A stretch of 64,000 nt of DNA from JACPYM01 sp031423495 (GTDB taxonomy: Bacteria > Acidobacteriota > Blastocatellia > RBC074). The DNA is taken from NCBI GenBank assembly GCA_031423495.1, contig JANPFP010000219.1, forward strand, positions 62,001-126,000. The letters run 5' to 3'. The notes beneath the pieces were generated by a model. The model did not search any database and was not told the origin of the DNA. It was given only the letters and a program-made list of their open reading frames with translations. Numbering within the stretch: position 1 is the first letter of the stretch; each line of letters begins with the position of its first letter. Position numbers and translations under genes: made by a program. Shown here piece by piece: positions 26,200 through 34,490 of this stretch.

Positions 26200-26660
26200 A
26201 ATGTCTCCTTAGTTGGTCTGGGTTGCAGCAGGGAAGAGTAATTTCAAACTGTTGCAGCATGACGGGTTGATGATTGCGAAACGAGGCGGGAAGGTAGCGG
26301 AAGCTCGCGCAGCCTGTCAAGCAAGGGTTTTTACGGGAAATTCGACGAAGCGGCGGCAGTTTTATTGACAGGCCAATGACTCAGGCGTAGTTTGCCCGCG
26401 TTGCCTTCAGCAAAATTTAGTGACCGAGCCGGATGTAATAAAATAGTAAAAAGCTGCTTATCAAGATGAACCGTCGCCTGCGGTACGGTGGAGGTTCAAA
26501 CCACAATAACTCGCAGCTTGTTGTGACTCTGACTCAGTAAAACCTGTCAGCGAGTTGTTTTTCCATTTCGCAAAGGTTGTACGTTGCATTTCGTAGCCAC
26601 GTTCGGCCTGTGCATCCAGCTAATCAGGCGCTCGTCGCCATGCCAGAAAGGACTTTTGTT
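26200..26660. other. 461-bp divergent intergenic region
   Basis: This lies between L31 (minus) and the Ig-like protein (plus). It carries a possible sigma-70 promoter at 26365-26393 and a 7-bp closing stem AAGCTGC/GCAGCTT (26451-26457 with 26513-26519) enclosing a small GTGG/CCAC hairpin. I could not assign it to a tRNA or known riboswitch class. No other gene is visible. Confidence 0.45.
26365..26393 (+). promoter_or_regulatory. Possible sigma-70 promoter
   Basis: TTGACA at 26365-26370 and TAGTTT at 26388-26393 with a 17-bp spacer. The -35 is a perfect match and the -10 is weak. It would lie about 270 bp before the Ig-like gene. Confidence 0.3.
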
Positions 26661-27146
26661 ATGCTCTGCCAACCAACCCATCTCTACTTACGACGGCTGA
26701 TGCGGCGTTATTCGCATACGCTGACGATTGCTTTCGCTTTGTCGTTTTTCCTCTTGCTCAACTTTGCCTATGCCTCGCGTAACAACGCGAAAGCCTACGG
26801 ACATCTTGCCATCACCGCGTCGCATTCGTGGACGTTGCAAGACGGTGCTTTCTCCCTGCCCGAAGCCAAGGCCGGCACGGCTTATGAGTTTCAATTCAAT
26901 ACCGAAGGCGGCTTGGCTCCGCTCAAGTGGAGCGTCGCCAGCGGTTCGTTGCCGCCCGGTTTGCGGCTTGATGAACAAGGCAAACTCTCCGGCAATCCCG
27001 CGCAGGCCAAAGCGGAGGCTTATGCGTTTGTCGTGGAAGTCAGCGATTCCGCCCGACCGCCGCAACGCTTTCCGTTGCCATGTTTGTTGTTTGTGCGCGC
27101 CGCCACCTTGCGCATTCTCACGGCGCAAGCTGCGTCTGGGTTTTGA
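26661..27146 (+). CDS. Exported putative Ig-domain protein, N-terminal part (frameshifted)
   Basis: The chosen ATG at 26661 has AGAAAGGA upstream; longer in-frame starts at 26577 (TTG) and 26640 lack one. The product has a signal sequence (LTIAFALSFFLLLNFAYA) and a He_PIG-type Ig fold: GTAYEFQFNTEGGLAPLKWSVASGSLPPGLRLDEQGKLSGNP, then YAFVVEVSDSARPPQ. This is the classic signature of the putative Ig domain of bacterial surface proteins. The frame stops at 27146 in a short non-conserved tail, while coherent sequence continues in the +1 frame to 27300, so the gene is probably split by a frameshift. Confidence 0.7.
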   Translation: MLCQPTHLYLRRLMRRYSHTLTIAFALSFFLLLNFAYASRNNAKAYGHLAITASHSWTLQDGAFSLPEAKAGTAYEFQFNTEGGLAPLKWSVASGSLPPGLRLDEQGKLSGNPAQAKAEAYAFVVEVSDSARPPQRFPLPCLLFVRAATLRILTAQAASGF

Positions 27147-27300
27147 AGGACGCTTGAAGATTCCCGAAACGCCGTTGTTTGTCGGCTTCGCTGCGAATTT
27201 AGGAAAAGGCCCCGATGACTTGCGGTTCGTGTTTGGTACGCGCTTCGATGTCGGGCAACTCTTTGGCTGGTTGAAGTATTTGCAATCACTCAATAAGTAA
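27127..27300 (+). pseudogene. Likely frameshifted C-terminal segment of the Ig-domain protein
   Basis: In the +1 frame relative to the preceding gene, the sequence reads KLRLGFEGRLKIPETPLF, then GFAANLGKGPDDLRFVFGTRFDVGQLFGWLKYLQSLNK to a stop at 27300. It has balanced composition and no start or ribosome binding site of its own. Joined to the upstream frame near 27120-27127 it would add about 57 residues. Assignment by continuity only. Confidence 0.5.
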
Positions 27301-27358
27301 AAACGTGAGCGCGCGCTTTGCCGCGCTTTTACCTACATAACAGAAAGGAACTCAGTTT

Positions 27359-28144
27359 ATGCGCGTATTGAAATCAGGACTCTCAGGCGCGGACGTGAAG
27401 CGTTGGGAAATCTTTTTGGTCGGACAAGGCTTTCATGCGGGGCCGGTGGATGGCGTATTCGACGGCAAGACCGAAACGGCGACGCGCGACTTCCAAATGA
27501 GACATCGCCTTGGCATTGATGGCAAGGTCGGCAATGAAACGTTCGGCAAAGCGATGATGTTGGGCTTTGAGATGGTACGCGATGACGACACTGATCGTTT
27601 CAGTGCGAACTTTCCGCCGCCGCCTGCCTTCGCGCCGCTGACCGGAACCGTCGCGCGGCAACGGGTCTTTGGCAAGTTCGAGTTCGTTCACCAGCCGAAG
27701 CCTAACAACCGGGAAAACATCAAAATCCTCGGTACGTGGGAACGCGACAACATCGTGCGCGTAGCCCTTCCGCAACTCGTGGGCGTCAAGGGCGCTCCGG
27801 CGGATGGCGGCATGCGTTTTCACCGGTTGGCTGCGTCGCAATTGCAGGCGCTGTTCAAAGCCTGGGAGAAAGCCAAACTGCTCGACCGCCTCCTCACTTA
27901 CGACGGAGCTTTCGTGCCGCGATTCGTACGTGGCAGTACGACTGTGTTGAGCAATCACGCCTTCGGTTCGGCTTTCGATTTGAATGCGGCCTTGAATCTG
28001 TTGGGCGCACAGCCTGTTCTCGTGGGGCAAAAAGGTTCGCTGCGTGAGTTAGCGCTACTCGCCAACGAACATGGATTTTATTGGGGCGGCCACTTCAAGA
28101 GTCGGCGCGATGGCATGCATTTTGAGGTCGCTGAACTGAAATAA
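27359..28144 (+). CDS. Peptidoglycan-binding domain fused to M15-family (D,D/L,D-) peptidase
   Basis: The 261-residue protein is preceded by AAAGGAA. Residues about 3-65 are a PG_binding_1 domain (LKSGLSGADVKRWEIFLVGQG, DGVFDGKTETATRDFQMRH, GKVGNETFGKAM). The C-terminal half is an M15C-type zinc peptidase: SNHAFGSAFDLN supplies His and Asp, and GGHFKSRRDGMHFEV supplies the second His ligand. Such enzymes cleave peptidoglycan stem peptides, as in endolysins of the L-alanyl-D-glutamate peptidase type. There is no signal peptide, which is more like a phage endolysin or a toxin payload than a resident periplasmic enzyme. It is followed 42 bp downstream by a DUF2235 hydrolase. Confidence 0.9.
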   Translation: MRVLKSGLSGADVKRWEIFLVGQGFHAGPVDGVFDGKTETATRDFQMRHRLGIDGKVGNETFGKAMMLGFEMVRDDDTDRFSANFPPPPAFAPLTGTVARQRVFGKFEFVHQPKPNNRENIKILGTWERDNIVRVALPQLVGVKGAPADGGMRFHRLAASQLQALFKAWEKAKLLDRLLTYDGAFVPRFVRGSTTVLSNHAFGSAFDLNAALNLLGAQPVLVGQKGSLRELALLANEHGFYWGGHFKSRRDGMHFEVAELK

Positions 28145-28186
28145 ATGACGAGCAGCTAACCGCTTTTTTAAGCGTGGAGAAATACG

Positions 28187-30562
28187 ATGCCGAAAAATAT
28201 CATTCTTTTGTCAGATGGCACTGGCAACAGTGCCAGCAATCTTTTCAAATCCAATGTCTGGCGACTTTATCAGGCGCTTGATTTACGCGAGCGCGACCCC
28301 AAAGACCCGCGTCAGCCCAAGCAGATTGCTTATCACGATGATGGCGTGGGGACGGCGTCATTAAAGCCGCTGGCGTTGATTGGCGGAGCTTTTGGCTGGG
28401 GACTGCAACGTAATGTGCTTGACCTGTATTGCTTCCTTTGCCGCCATCACCGCCCGGGCGACCTCATTTTTGCTTTTGGCTTTAGTCGCGGGGCTTTTAC
28501 CATTCGCGTGTTAGCGGGACTCATTCTCAGCCAGGGATTAGTGCAGACCGTGCCGGGTGACGACGGTCAGCCGCGGCTCGTGACAGAAAGCGAGCGGCGA
28601 CGGCTGGCGAAGGATGCCTATCGCCGCTTCCGCGATGAGCATTTCAAACGGAAGCTGCTTTCGGTAATTCGTCCGGTACGGGATTGGTTTTATGGCGTGA
28701 AAGATTGGTTGCAAGGCCGACAGCCTTATCAAGACAAGCACAACACGAAAGGGGTTGAAATTGAGTTTCTCGGTTTGTGGGACACGGTGGCAGCTTACGG
28801 CTTGCCGTTTGATGAACTCACGCGCGCCTGGGATTTCATCTTTCCGCTGGCCTTTCCTGACCGTGACTTGAGCAAAGGGGTCAAACGGGCTTGTCACGCG
28901 CTGGCGCTGGACGATGAGCGGTTATCTTTTCATCCTGAGTTATGGAATGAAGAGAAAGAGGAAGAGCAAGAGGTTTGCAAGTTCGAAGACGAGCAGCTCA
29001 CGGTCAGCAACATCAAGGACGAGCGCATTTCGCAGGTCTGGTTTGCCGGCATGCATTCGAACGTCGGCGGCAGTTACCCGGATGACGGCATGTCTTTTGT
29101 CCCGTTTAACTGGATCATTGAGCAGGCGGGAGCGAAGGGATTGAAGTTTGAAGAAAGCGAGAGTAACAAAATCAAAGCGGCGGCCAACCCTTACGGGAAG
29201 ATGTACGACTCGCGCCGGGGCTTCGGCGGCTTTTATCGTTACAAGCCGCGCAAGCTGGCCGAATTGGCGAATGACGACCGTGGCGGCCAAGACCATGTGA
29301 AAATTGCGTTGCCGAAAATTCACGAAAGCGTTTTTCATCGCATCAAGCACAACGTGGACGGTTACGCGCCCATCGGGTTGCCGGATAAATACGCGGTGGT
29401 CACCGCGAAAGGTGAAATCGTGCCGCTGGCGCAAGCAGCGGATGCGGCGAACCCTCATCACGTCGAAGGCGTGCAACAAGCCGACGGACGGCGCAAACGG
29501 CAGGAACAGTTTTTGAATTTGGTGTGGTGCAAACGTCAGGTTTATTTATTGACTGTGGCAATGGCGTTGCTGTTGGCGCTTATGCCGTATTACCGCTTGC
29601 CGTTGAACTGGGAGTGGGCCAGGTCTTTTATCGAACCCCTCATCGCTTTCGTCGTGCCGCCTTTGCTGTATGTCGTCAGCAAATTCACGCCTGATATGTT
29701 CAGTTCTTGGATCGAAGCTTTTCAGGCGCATCCGAATTACTTCAGTTTTCTCACCGCCCTGTTTTTGTTGACGATGGCGTGGGGAGACCGGCTGCAACAT
29801 CGCATTTTCGACGGCATGCGTTCTTTGTGGGAGACGGTTTTTGCGCAACCGGGAGCCGGAGTGATCCCAACGCCCGAACCGACGGATTGGCTTTATCGCT
29901 ATCGTTCAAACAAGCCTATGCAGGGTGGAATTCGCTGGGTGAAGGAAAAATTGATTCCGTTGCTTTTGCTTCCGCTGTTGTTATGGCTGGGCTATGTCTT
30001 ATGCCACCGCGTGCTCTACCTGTTCGAGAATTCGGCGGGTTACATTTGCCGCCCATCGTCCGGCGCGCTCAAACAAAGTTTGGATAACGGAGAGTTCGCC
30101 AATAAAAATCTGTGTTGGGCGAGCGGTATGGCGGTTAAAAAAGGGCTTCGTTATCGGATCACGATGGAATTGAAAGAAACACCAATTTGGGAAGATAGTT
30201 CTATTCCGACAGGAGTGCATGGTTTCAAGGTTGAGGGCAACGTGAAATCCTGGCTCTCGAAACTGGTGATGTATGCCACTCAACCGTTGCGCCGTCTGCC
30301 CGAGGAAAATTGGTTCAAACCGATTGCCCGCATCGGCAGTGTGCGTGGCGACGAATTTCCGCTCAACCCTGAAAATGGAACGGCAACGGCTCTATCTGAC
30401 CGTGTGCTGACGACAGAGTTTGCGGCTTCGAAAGATGGCGAGTTTTTCCTTTTCGTCAACGATTTCGTTACTCCCGTTCCAAAGTGGCAGCCGACTTATG
30501 CCAACAATCACGGAGTCGCCACCGTAACCATCAAACCGGTCGAACCGCCGCCTTCCAAATAA
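28187..30562 (+). CDS. DUF2235 alpha/beta-hydrolase (Tle1-like phospholipase fold) with membrane segments
   Basis: The 791-residue protein begins KNIILLSDGTGNSASNLFKSN, the DUF2235 signature. It carries the nucleophile elbow GFSRG (residues 98-102, Ser100), an Asp-containing FLGLWDTVAAYGLP strand and the catalytic His in GMHSNVGGSYPDDG. The C-terminal half has about four membrane helices (VYLLTVAMALLLALMPYY, FIEPLIAFVVPPLLYVV, FLTALFLLTMAWG, LIPLLLLPLLLWLGYVL), then a beta-rich tail. DUF2235 includes type VI secretion phospholipase effectors (Tle1) and housekeeping hydrolases. No VgrG, PAAR or immunity gene is seen nearby, so an effector role is not supported here. A strong terminator follows. 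Confidence 0.88.
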   Translation: MPKNIILLSDGTGNSASNLFKSNVWRLYQALDLRERDPKDPRQPKQIAYHDDGVGTASLKPLALIGGAFGWGLQRNVLDLYCFLCRHHRPGDLIFAFGFSRGAFTIRVLAGLILSQGLVQTVPGDDGQPRLVTESERRRLAKDAYRRFRDEHFKRKLLSVIRPVRDWFYGVKDWLQGRQPYQDKHNTKGVEIEFLGLWDTVAAYGLPFDELTRAWDFIFPLAFPDRDLSKGVKRACHALALDDERLSFHPELWNEEKEEEQEVCKFEDEQLTVSNIKDERISQVWFAGMHSNVGGSYPDDGMSFVPFNWIIEQAGAKGLKFEESESNKIKAAANPYGKMYDSRRGFGGFYRYKPRKLAELANDDRGGQDHVKIALPKIHESVFHRIKHNVDGYAPIGLPDKYAVVTAKGEIVPLAQAADAANPHHVEGVQQADGRRKRQEQFLNLVWCKRQVYLLTVAMALLLALMPYYRLPLNWEWARSFIEPLIAFVVPPLLYVVSKFTPDMFSSWIEAFQAHPNYFSFLTALFLLTMAWGDRLQHRIFDGMRSLWETVFAQPGAGVIPTPEPTDWLYRYRSNKPMQGGIRWVKEKLIPLLLLPLLLWLGYVLCHRVLYLFENSAGYICRPSSGALKQSLDNGEFANKNLCWASGMAVKKGLRYRITMELKETPIWEDSSIPTGVHGFKVEGNVKSWLSKLVMYATQPLRRLPEENWFKPIARIGSVRGDEFPLNPENGTATALSDRVLTTEFAASKDGEFFLFVNDFVTPVPKWQPTYANNHGVATVTIKPVEPPPSK

Positions 30563-30591
30563 AACGCCGACTTCCCAATCCACTTGAAGTG

Positions 30592-30626
30592 AACTGTCTC
30601 TCGTTGTGGCGAGAGGCAGTTTTTTT
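30592..30626 (+). terminator. Rho-independent terminator after the DUF2235 gene
   Basis: A stem AACTGTCTCTCG / CGAGAGGCAGTT with one G-U-type mismatch and a six-base loop, followed by a run of seven T. Confidence 0.9.
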
Positions 30627-30647
30627 ATCCAACTACTAATTTCTTAA

Positions 30648-30676
30648 TTGACAGGCGGCAGCGAGCGGCGTACTCT
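30648..30676 (+). promoter_or_regulatory. Sigma-70-like promoter of blaI
   Basis: Perfect TTGACA at 30648-30653, a 17-bp spacer, and TACTCT at 30671-30676, 63 bp before the blaI start codon. Confidence 0.6.
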
Positions 30677-30677
30677 A

Positions 30678-30698
30678 ACTACGAATTCTTTAGTAGCT
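30678..30698. promoter_or_regulatory. Candidate BlaI operator
   Basis: An imperfect dyad CTAC-N10-GTAG immediately after the -10 box, with a further ACTACTAA half-site at about 30632. BlaI/MecI repressors bind TAC/GTA dyads overlapping their own promoters, so autoregulation is likely but inferred. Confidence 0.45.
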
Positions 30699-30738
30699 AA
30701 TTCAATCGCTTACAAATTACCAAAAGAGGTGTTGCGTT

Positions 30739-31113
30739 ATGGCGCGTAGAAAGTCAGAGACGCTGACCGAAGTCGAACTCGAATTGATGGACGTGCTGTG
30801 GGACAAAGGCGCAGCTTCGGTGACGGATATTGTCGAGGCCCTGCCCGAAGAGCGGCTGGCTTATAGTTCCGTACTCACGATGATGCGTATTCTCGAACAG
30901 AAGGGTTACGTGACCCACGAGAAAGAAGGCCGCGCGTTCATCTATCGCCCGCTCGTCAATCGTCGGGAAGCACAACAATCAGTGATCGGCTATCTGTTGC
31001 GGCGCTTTTTCGACAATTCGCCGGAACAGTTGGTCGTCAATCTTTTAGAACACGAAGAAGTCGGGCCGCGCGAAGTAAAACGGCTCAAGAAAATGATCAG
31101 TGGAGCGGAATAA
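30739..31113 (+). CDS. blaI: BlaI/MecI/CopY-family transcriptional repressor
   Basis: The 124-residue protein has an N-terminal winged helix (LTEVELELMDVLWDKGAASVTDIVEAL, YSSVLTMMRILEQKGYVTHEKEGRAFIYRPLV) and a C-terminal dimerisation helix pair (QSVIGYLLRRFFDNSPEQLVVNLL), as in BlaI. Such repressors are cut or released after activation of an M56 membrane protease, here encoded 20 bp downstream. AGAGGTG precedes the ATG. The target genes are unknown: no beta-lactamase lies nearby, so it more likely controls its own operon and remote genes. Confidence 0.93.
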   Translation: MARRKSETLTEVELELMDVLWDKGAASVTDIVEALPEERLAYSSVLTMMRILEQKGYVTHEKEGRAFIYRPLVNRREAQQSVIGYLLRRFFDNSPEQLVVNLLEHEEVGPREVKRLKKMISGAE

Positions 31114-31133
31114 CCTGACAGGAGGAAACCGAC

Positions 31134-33488
31134 ATGACTGCTGCATTTGAATTGCTGGACGCCGTTGCGCGCGTCGCCGTCGAAGCGTTGTTGAATAGCC
31201 TGTGGCAAGGCTTGTTGATCGTCGCACTTGTATGGTTGTTATTGCGCGTAAGTCGCGGCGCGAGCGCCACTACGCGACATGCGATCTGGCTGGTGAGTTT
31301 GCTCGCCCTCATGTTGTTGCCGCTGTTCACGGGTGTGCGCGCGTGGCGCAAAGGCACGACGGCGACTTCACCGGCAACGCCAGTTGTGAACGTACCACCT
31401 GCCGCGACCATCACGTCATTGCCCTTGATTGCCTATCAAACGTACGTTCCGTCATTCACCAAACCTAAACCGCCAGCCCCAATGGCTGCGTTGCCGTTGC
31501 AGCCTGCACCTGAAAGGGCGGCGACGGTTGCGCCTGTGACAGCGCCAACTGCGAATGTCACGGTCGCGCCGCGTGCCGCCAGACAATGGATGAGCGGACG
31601 CTTGCCGTTGGTCTTAGCTGCGTTGTGGTTGATCGGCAGCGCGTTGATGTTGGTACGGTTCGTGGCGAGTTATGTCGCGTTGCGCAAGTTGCGCCGTGAG
31701 TTAAGCGAAGTGGCTGACACCATCACCGTCCGCATGGAAAACCTCGCGGTCGTGTTCGGTATTCGTCGCACGTTATCCGTCAAAGCCTCGTTGTCAGCGC
31801 AAATGCCTATGACGATTGGCTGGCGCAAGCCGCTCATTATTTTGCCGCAAGATTTGGCGCGCACGCTCACGCCCGCCGAATGCGACAGCGTGTTGGCGCA
31901 CGAACTGGCGCACATTCAACGGCACGACTACGCGATTAACTTTGCGCTGCGGTTCGTGCAATGCGTTTTCTTTTTTCATCCGGCGGTCTGGCTGATTGGT
32001 CAGCAACTCGTCGTCGAACGCGAACTGGCTTGCGACGATTGGGCGGTGAAACTGACCGGCGAGCCGCGCCGTTACGCGGGTTGTCTGACACGGTTAGTTG
32101 AACTCTTGAGCGAGAGTAAACCGTTGCTCGCCGCCACAGGGATTTTGTTCGGTAAACATATCATCACACGGAGGGTAGAAATGATTTTGAATCGTGACCG
32201 TAACGCTACGACTTTTGTCTCGAAACCAGCGCTCGCTTACGCCATCGCACTGGCGACCTTTTGTATCGCCATTTGCAGTACGCTCTCACCCGTGATTGCC
32301 GTACCGCTCGTGCAAAGGCCGCAAGCGCCTGCGCCTAAACAGGTGGCACCGAAAGCGCCCAAAGCGCCTGCCGCGCCGCGCGAATTGTTGGACGATATTC
32401 TCGAACTCGACGCGCCGCTCGCTCGCATCGAAATCAACGGCGAAGTGATTGACATGCCCTCTGCCGCCGCGTTGGCTGATCTAGACGATCACCTGCGCGA
32501 CCTGCAAGATGAATTCGCGGCGATTGCTCCTGTTGCTCCCCTCGCTCCGATGAGTCCCATCGCTCCCATAGCTCCCCTTGCCCCACTGGCCGAGCTTTAC
32601 GATTTTCCTGCCCTTCAACAAAGCGGCGAAAAGAAAGCGCCTGCCATTCCCGAAGACGAAATGCTCAAGCTGTTGTCTGACATTGTTAAACGCGATGCCG
32701 ACGCCAACGTACGCGCTGAGGCGTTGTCAGGAATCTATCGTTTGCGCAGCGACAACGCCATCAACACGTTGATTTCGCTTTACGATCAGGTGACGGATGT
32801 CAAAACCAAAGGCGAAATTCTCGCGCGCTTGATTCGTCGTACGGGCGACAACAGCAAAGCGCTGGCGAAGCTCGTACAAGTCGTCAAAAACGAAAAGGAT
32901 GAAACGCTGGTGAGCCGTGCGTTGAACTCGCTGGGCTATCTCAAAGGCGACGAAGGCGCAGATCAACTCGTTTCGATTTATGACAGCCTGTCAGACCCAA
33001 AAATGAAACAGCGCGTCATTCGCAGCTTGGGCGCAAACAAAGGCAAGAAAGCCATCGAGAAACTGATGGCGATTGCCAAAGGCGACAGCGACGCTACGTT
33101 GCGACAGGCGGCGTTGCGCGCTTTGAGCAATCTGGATGGCGACAGTTTTAATTGGTCAACCGGCTTGGGGGCGGCTTCAGCGCCGCGCGATGGGGCGTTT
33201 AGCATTGGCGGACTAGGTTTTAACATTGATTCAGAACGGGCGCGTGAGCTTCAACGTGACGCCGAAGAGCGGATGCGCGAATCGCAGGAACGCATTCGTG
33301 AATCACAAGAACGCATTCGTGAATCGCAAGACCGTCTGTGGTTTGATGGAGATCGTCGCATTCTGCGCGTTGCGCCCAAGGCGACTGTGCCTGCTGAAAA
33401 ACCTGAAACTGCGCAACCGCCTGCGGCTGAGAAAAAGCCTTCTTCGGCCAGTCCGAAGAAAGCCGCTACGGGTTCGATTGTGATCTAA
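31134..33488 (+). CDS. M56-family (BlaR1-like) membrane metalloprotease with HEAT repeats and C-terminal coiled coil
   Basis: The 784-residue protein follows blaI and has AGGAGG upstream. Four membrane spans frame the protease: LLIVALVWLLLRV, AIWLVSLLALMLLPLF, VLAALWLIGSALMLVRFV, and one after the protease near AIALATFCIAIC. The zinc site HELAH is at 256-260 with RELACDD (Glu297). Instead of the penicillin-binding sensor of BlaR1, the C-terminal part has a Pro/Ala-rich linker (PLAPMSPIAPIAPLAPL), about four HEAT repeats (VRAEALSGIYRLRSDNAINTLISLYD, TLVSRALNSLGYLKGDEGADQLV), then a three-unit RESQERI coiled coil. It should sense a signal at the membrane and cleave BlaI; the ligand is unlikely to be a beta-lactam. 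Confidence 0.92.
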   Translation: MTAAFELLDAVARVAVEALLNSLWQGLLIVALVWLLLRVSRGASATTRHAIWLVSLLALMLLPLFTGVRAWRKGTTATSPATPVVNVPPAATITSLPLIAYQTYVPSFTKPKPPAPMAALPLQPAPERAATVAPVTAPTANVTVAPRAARQWMSGRLPLVLAALWLIGSALMLVRFVASYVALRKLRRELSEVADTITVRMENLAVVFGIRRTLSVKASLSAQMPMTIGWRKPLIILPQDLARTLTPAECDSVLAHELAHIQRHDYAINFALRFVQCVFFFHPAVWLIGQQLVVERELACDDWAVKLTGEPRRYAGCLTRLVELLSESKPLLAATGILFGKHIITRRVEMILNRDRNATTFVSKPALAYAIALATFCIAICSTLSPVIAVPLVQRPQAPAPKQVAPKAPKAPAAPRELLDDILELDAPLARIEINGEVIDMPSAAALADLDDHLRDLQDEFAAIAPVAPLAPMSPIAPIAPLAPLAELYDFPALQQSGEKKAPAIPEDEMLKLLSDIVKRDADANVRAEALSGIYRLRSDNAINTLISLYDQVTDVKTKGEILARLIRRTGDNSKALAKLVQVVKNEKDETLVSRALNSLGYLKGDEGADQLVSIYDSLSDPKMKQRVIRSLGANKGKKAIEKLMAIAKGDSDATLRQAALRALSNLDGDSFNWSTGLGAASAPRDGAFSIGGLGFNIDSERARELQRDAEERMRESQERIRESQERIRESQDRLWFDGDRRILRVAPKATVPAEKPETAQPPAAEKKPSSASPKKAATGSIVI

Positions 33489-33513
33489 CCCGAATTCGCT
33501 TTCATTCATCCCG

Positions 33514-33556
33514 AAGGTAACGCGCGCTCCTGGCGAGTGGCGTTACCTTTCTTTTT
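33514..33556 (+). terminator. Rho-independent terminator after the M56 gene
   Basis: A 10-bp perfect stem AAGGTAACGC (33514-33523) / GCGTTACCTT (33540-33549) followed by TTTCTTTTT. Confidence 0.85.
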
Positions 33557-33586
33557 GGTAGAGCAACCTGGAAAGGTTGCTCTACC
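33557..33586. repeat. 13-bp palindrome with GGAA loop
   Basis: GGTAGAGCAACCT, loop GGAA, then AGGTTGCTCTACC. The GCAACCT-GGAA-AGGTTGC core recurs in the larger palindrome at 57169-57254. It lies just upstream of the ribosome binding site of the HEAT protein. Confidence 0.85.
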
Positions 33587-33603
33587 TTCACGGAGGAATC
33601 GCT

Positions 33604-34482
33604 ATGTTCCGTCATCTGTTGTTAGCCGCCGCTCTCTCGAACGCTTTGTTCACCGCGCCTGCGTCAAAGGCGCAAAACAAACCGGCAGTTAAAGAATATA
33701 CGCGCGCCGATTTCATCAACGTCGAAGGCGCGATGCTCAACGACAAACTCACGCGCGCCGTCGCGCAATGCCGCGCGGCGAAACTGAGCGAGTCGTGCTG
33801 GCTGGCGTGGCATTTCCCGGTACGCGAAAACGCGCGCGCTGGCGAATTTCATGGCTTTTATTACCGCGACGACGACGGCATCAAACTCGAACGCCGCGAA
33901 GACCCCAAACAAACCGCCGTCTTTTTGCTGGCCGACATCACGGCTTCGCAAACGAATTACAAGCGCGTCAAAACGCTCAACCTCGGCGAGCCTTACGTAT
34001 TCGAAAAACATCCGGTCTATTGGCTTGGCGACATCGAAGCTAATCAAAGCATTGCGCAACTCGACACGCTGCAACGCGAAGCCAACACCGAATCAAAAAC
34101 GGATGCGGTGCGCGCGCGCAGCGCCTTGCGCGCCATCGGTTCGCACGACAGTCCGCGCGCACTCAACTTGTTGAAAGATGCGAGTAAATCAACGAATGCG
34201 GAAATTCGCGGCACGGCGCTTTCGAGTCTAGGCAATCTTCGGCTCGCCGAAGCCGATGTCGCGTTGATCGAACTGTTTGAGCAAAGCACCGATGAGACTT
34301 TTAAGGATGAAGTGATTCGGCGGTTGGGTTACAGCGAGACGCGGCAGGCGCTGGATAAGCTGCAAGCCATCGCGCAACGCGACGCGAGCGCACGGTTGCG
34401 CAAAACGGCAGTGCGACAGCTTACGCGCACGGCGGCGGCGGGTTATGAAGGCGATTGGAATATCAGCCGCGAAGAAGAATAG
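33604..34482 (+). CDS. Exported HEAT-repeat protein, unknown function
   Basis: The ATG at 33604 has GGAGG upstream; the longer frame from 33577 starts inside the palindrome. The 292-residue product has a signal peptide (HLLLAAALSNALFTAPASKAQ), a beta-containing region with one Cys pair (VAQCRAAKLSESCWLAWHFPV) and three to four C-terminal HEAT repeats (VRARSALRAIGSHDSPRALNLLKDA, IRGTALSSLGNLRLAEADVALIELF, DEVIRRLGYSETRQALDKLQAIA). The repeats resemble those of the preceding M56 protease. A role as a partner or extracytoplasmic sensor for that protein is possible but is inferred from position and repeat type. Confidence 0.85.
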   Translation: MFRHLLLAAALSNALFTAPASKAQNKPAVKEYTRADFINVEGAMLNDKLTRAVAQCRAAKLSESCWLAWHFPVRENARAGEFHGFYYRDDDGIKLERREDPKQTAVFLLADITASQTNYKRVKTLNLGEPYVFEKHPVYWLGDIEANQSIAQLDTLQREANTESKTDAVRARSALRAIGSHDSPRALNLLKDASKSTNAEIRGTALSSLGNLRLAEADVALIELFEQSTDETFKDEVIRRLGYSETRQALDKLQAIAQRDASARLRKTAVRQLTRTAAAGYEGDWNISREEE

Positions 34483-34490
34483 CGCGGGAC

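Noticed and set aside
26451..26519. tRNA-like stretch with 7-bp closing stem and GGTTCAAACC
   Set aside because: No D arm or anticodon arm, and extra bases between the T-like arm and the closing stem; not a tRNA. Too weak for a riboswitch call.
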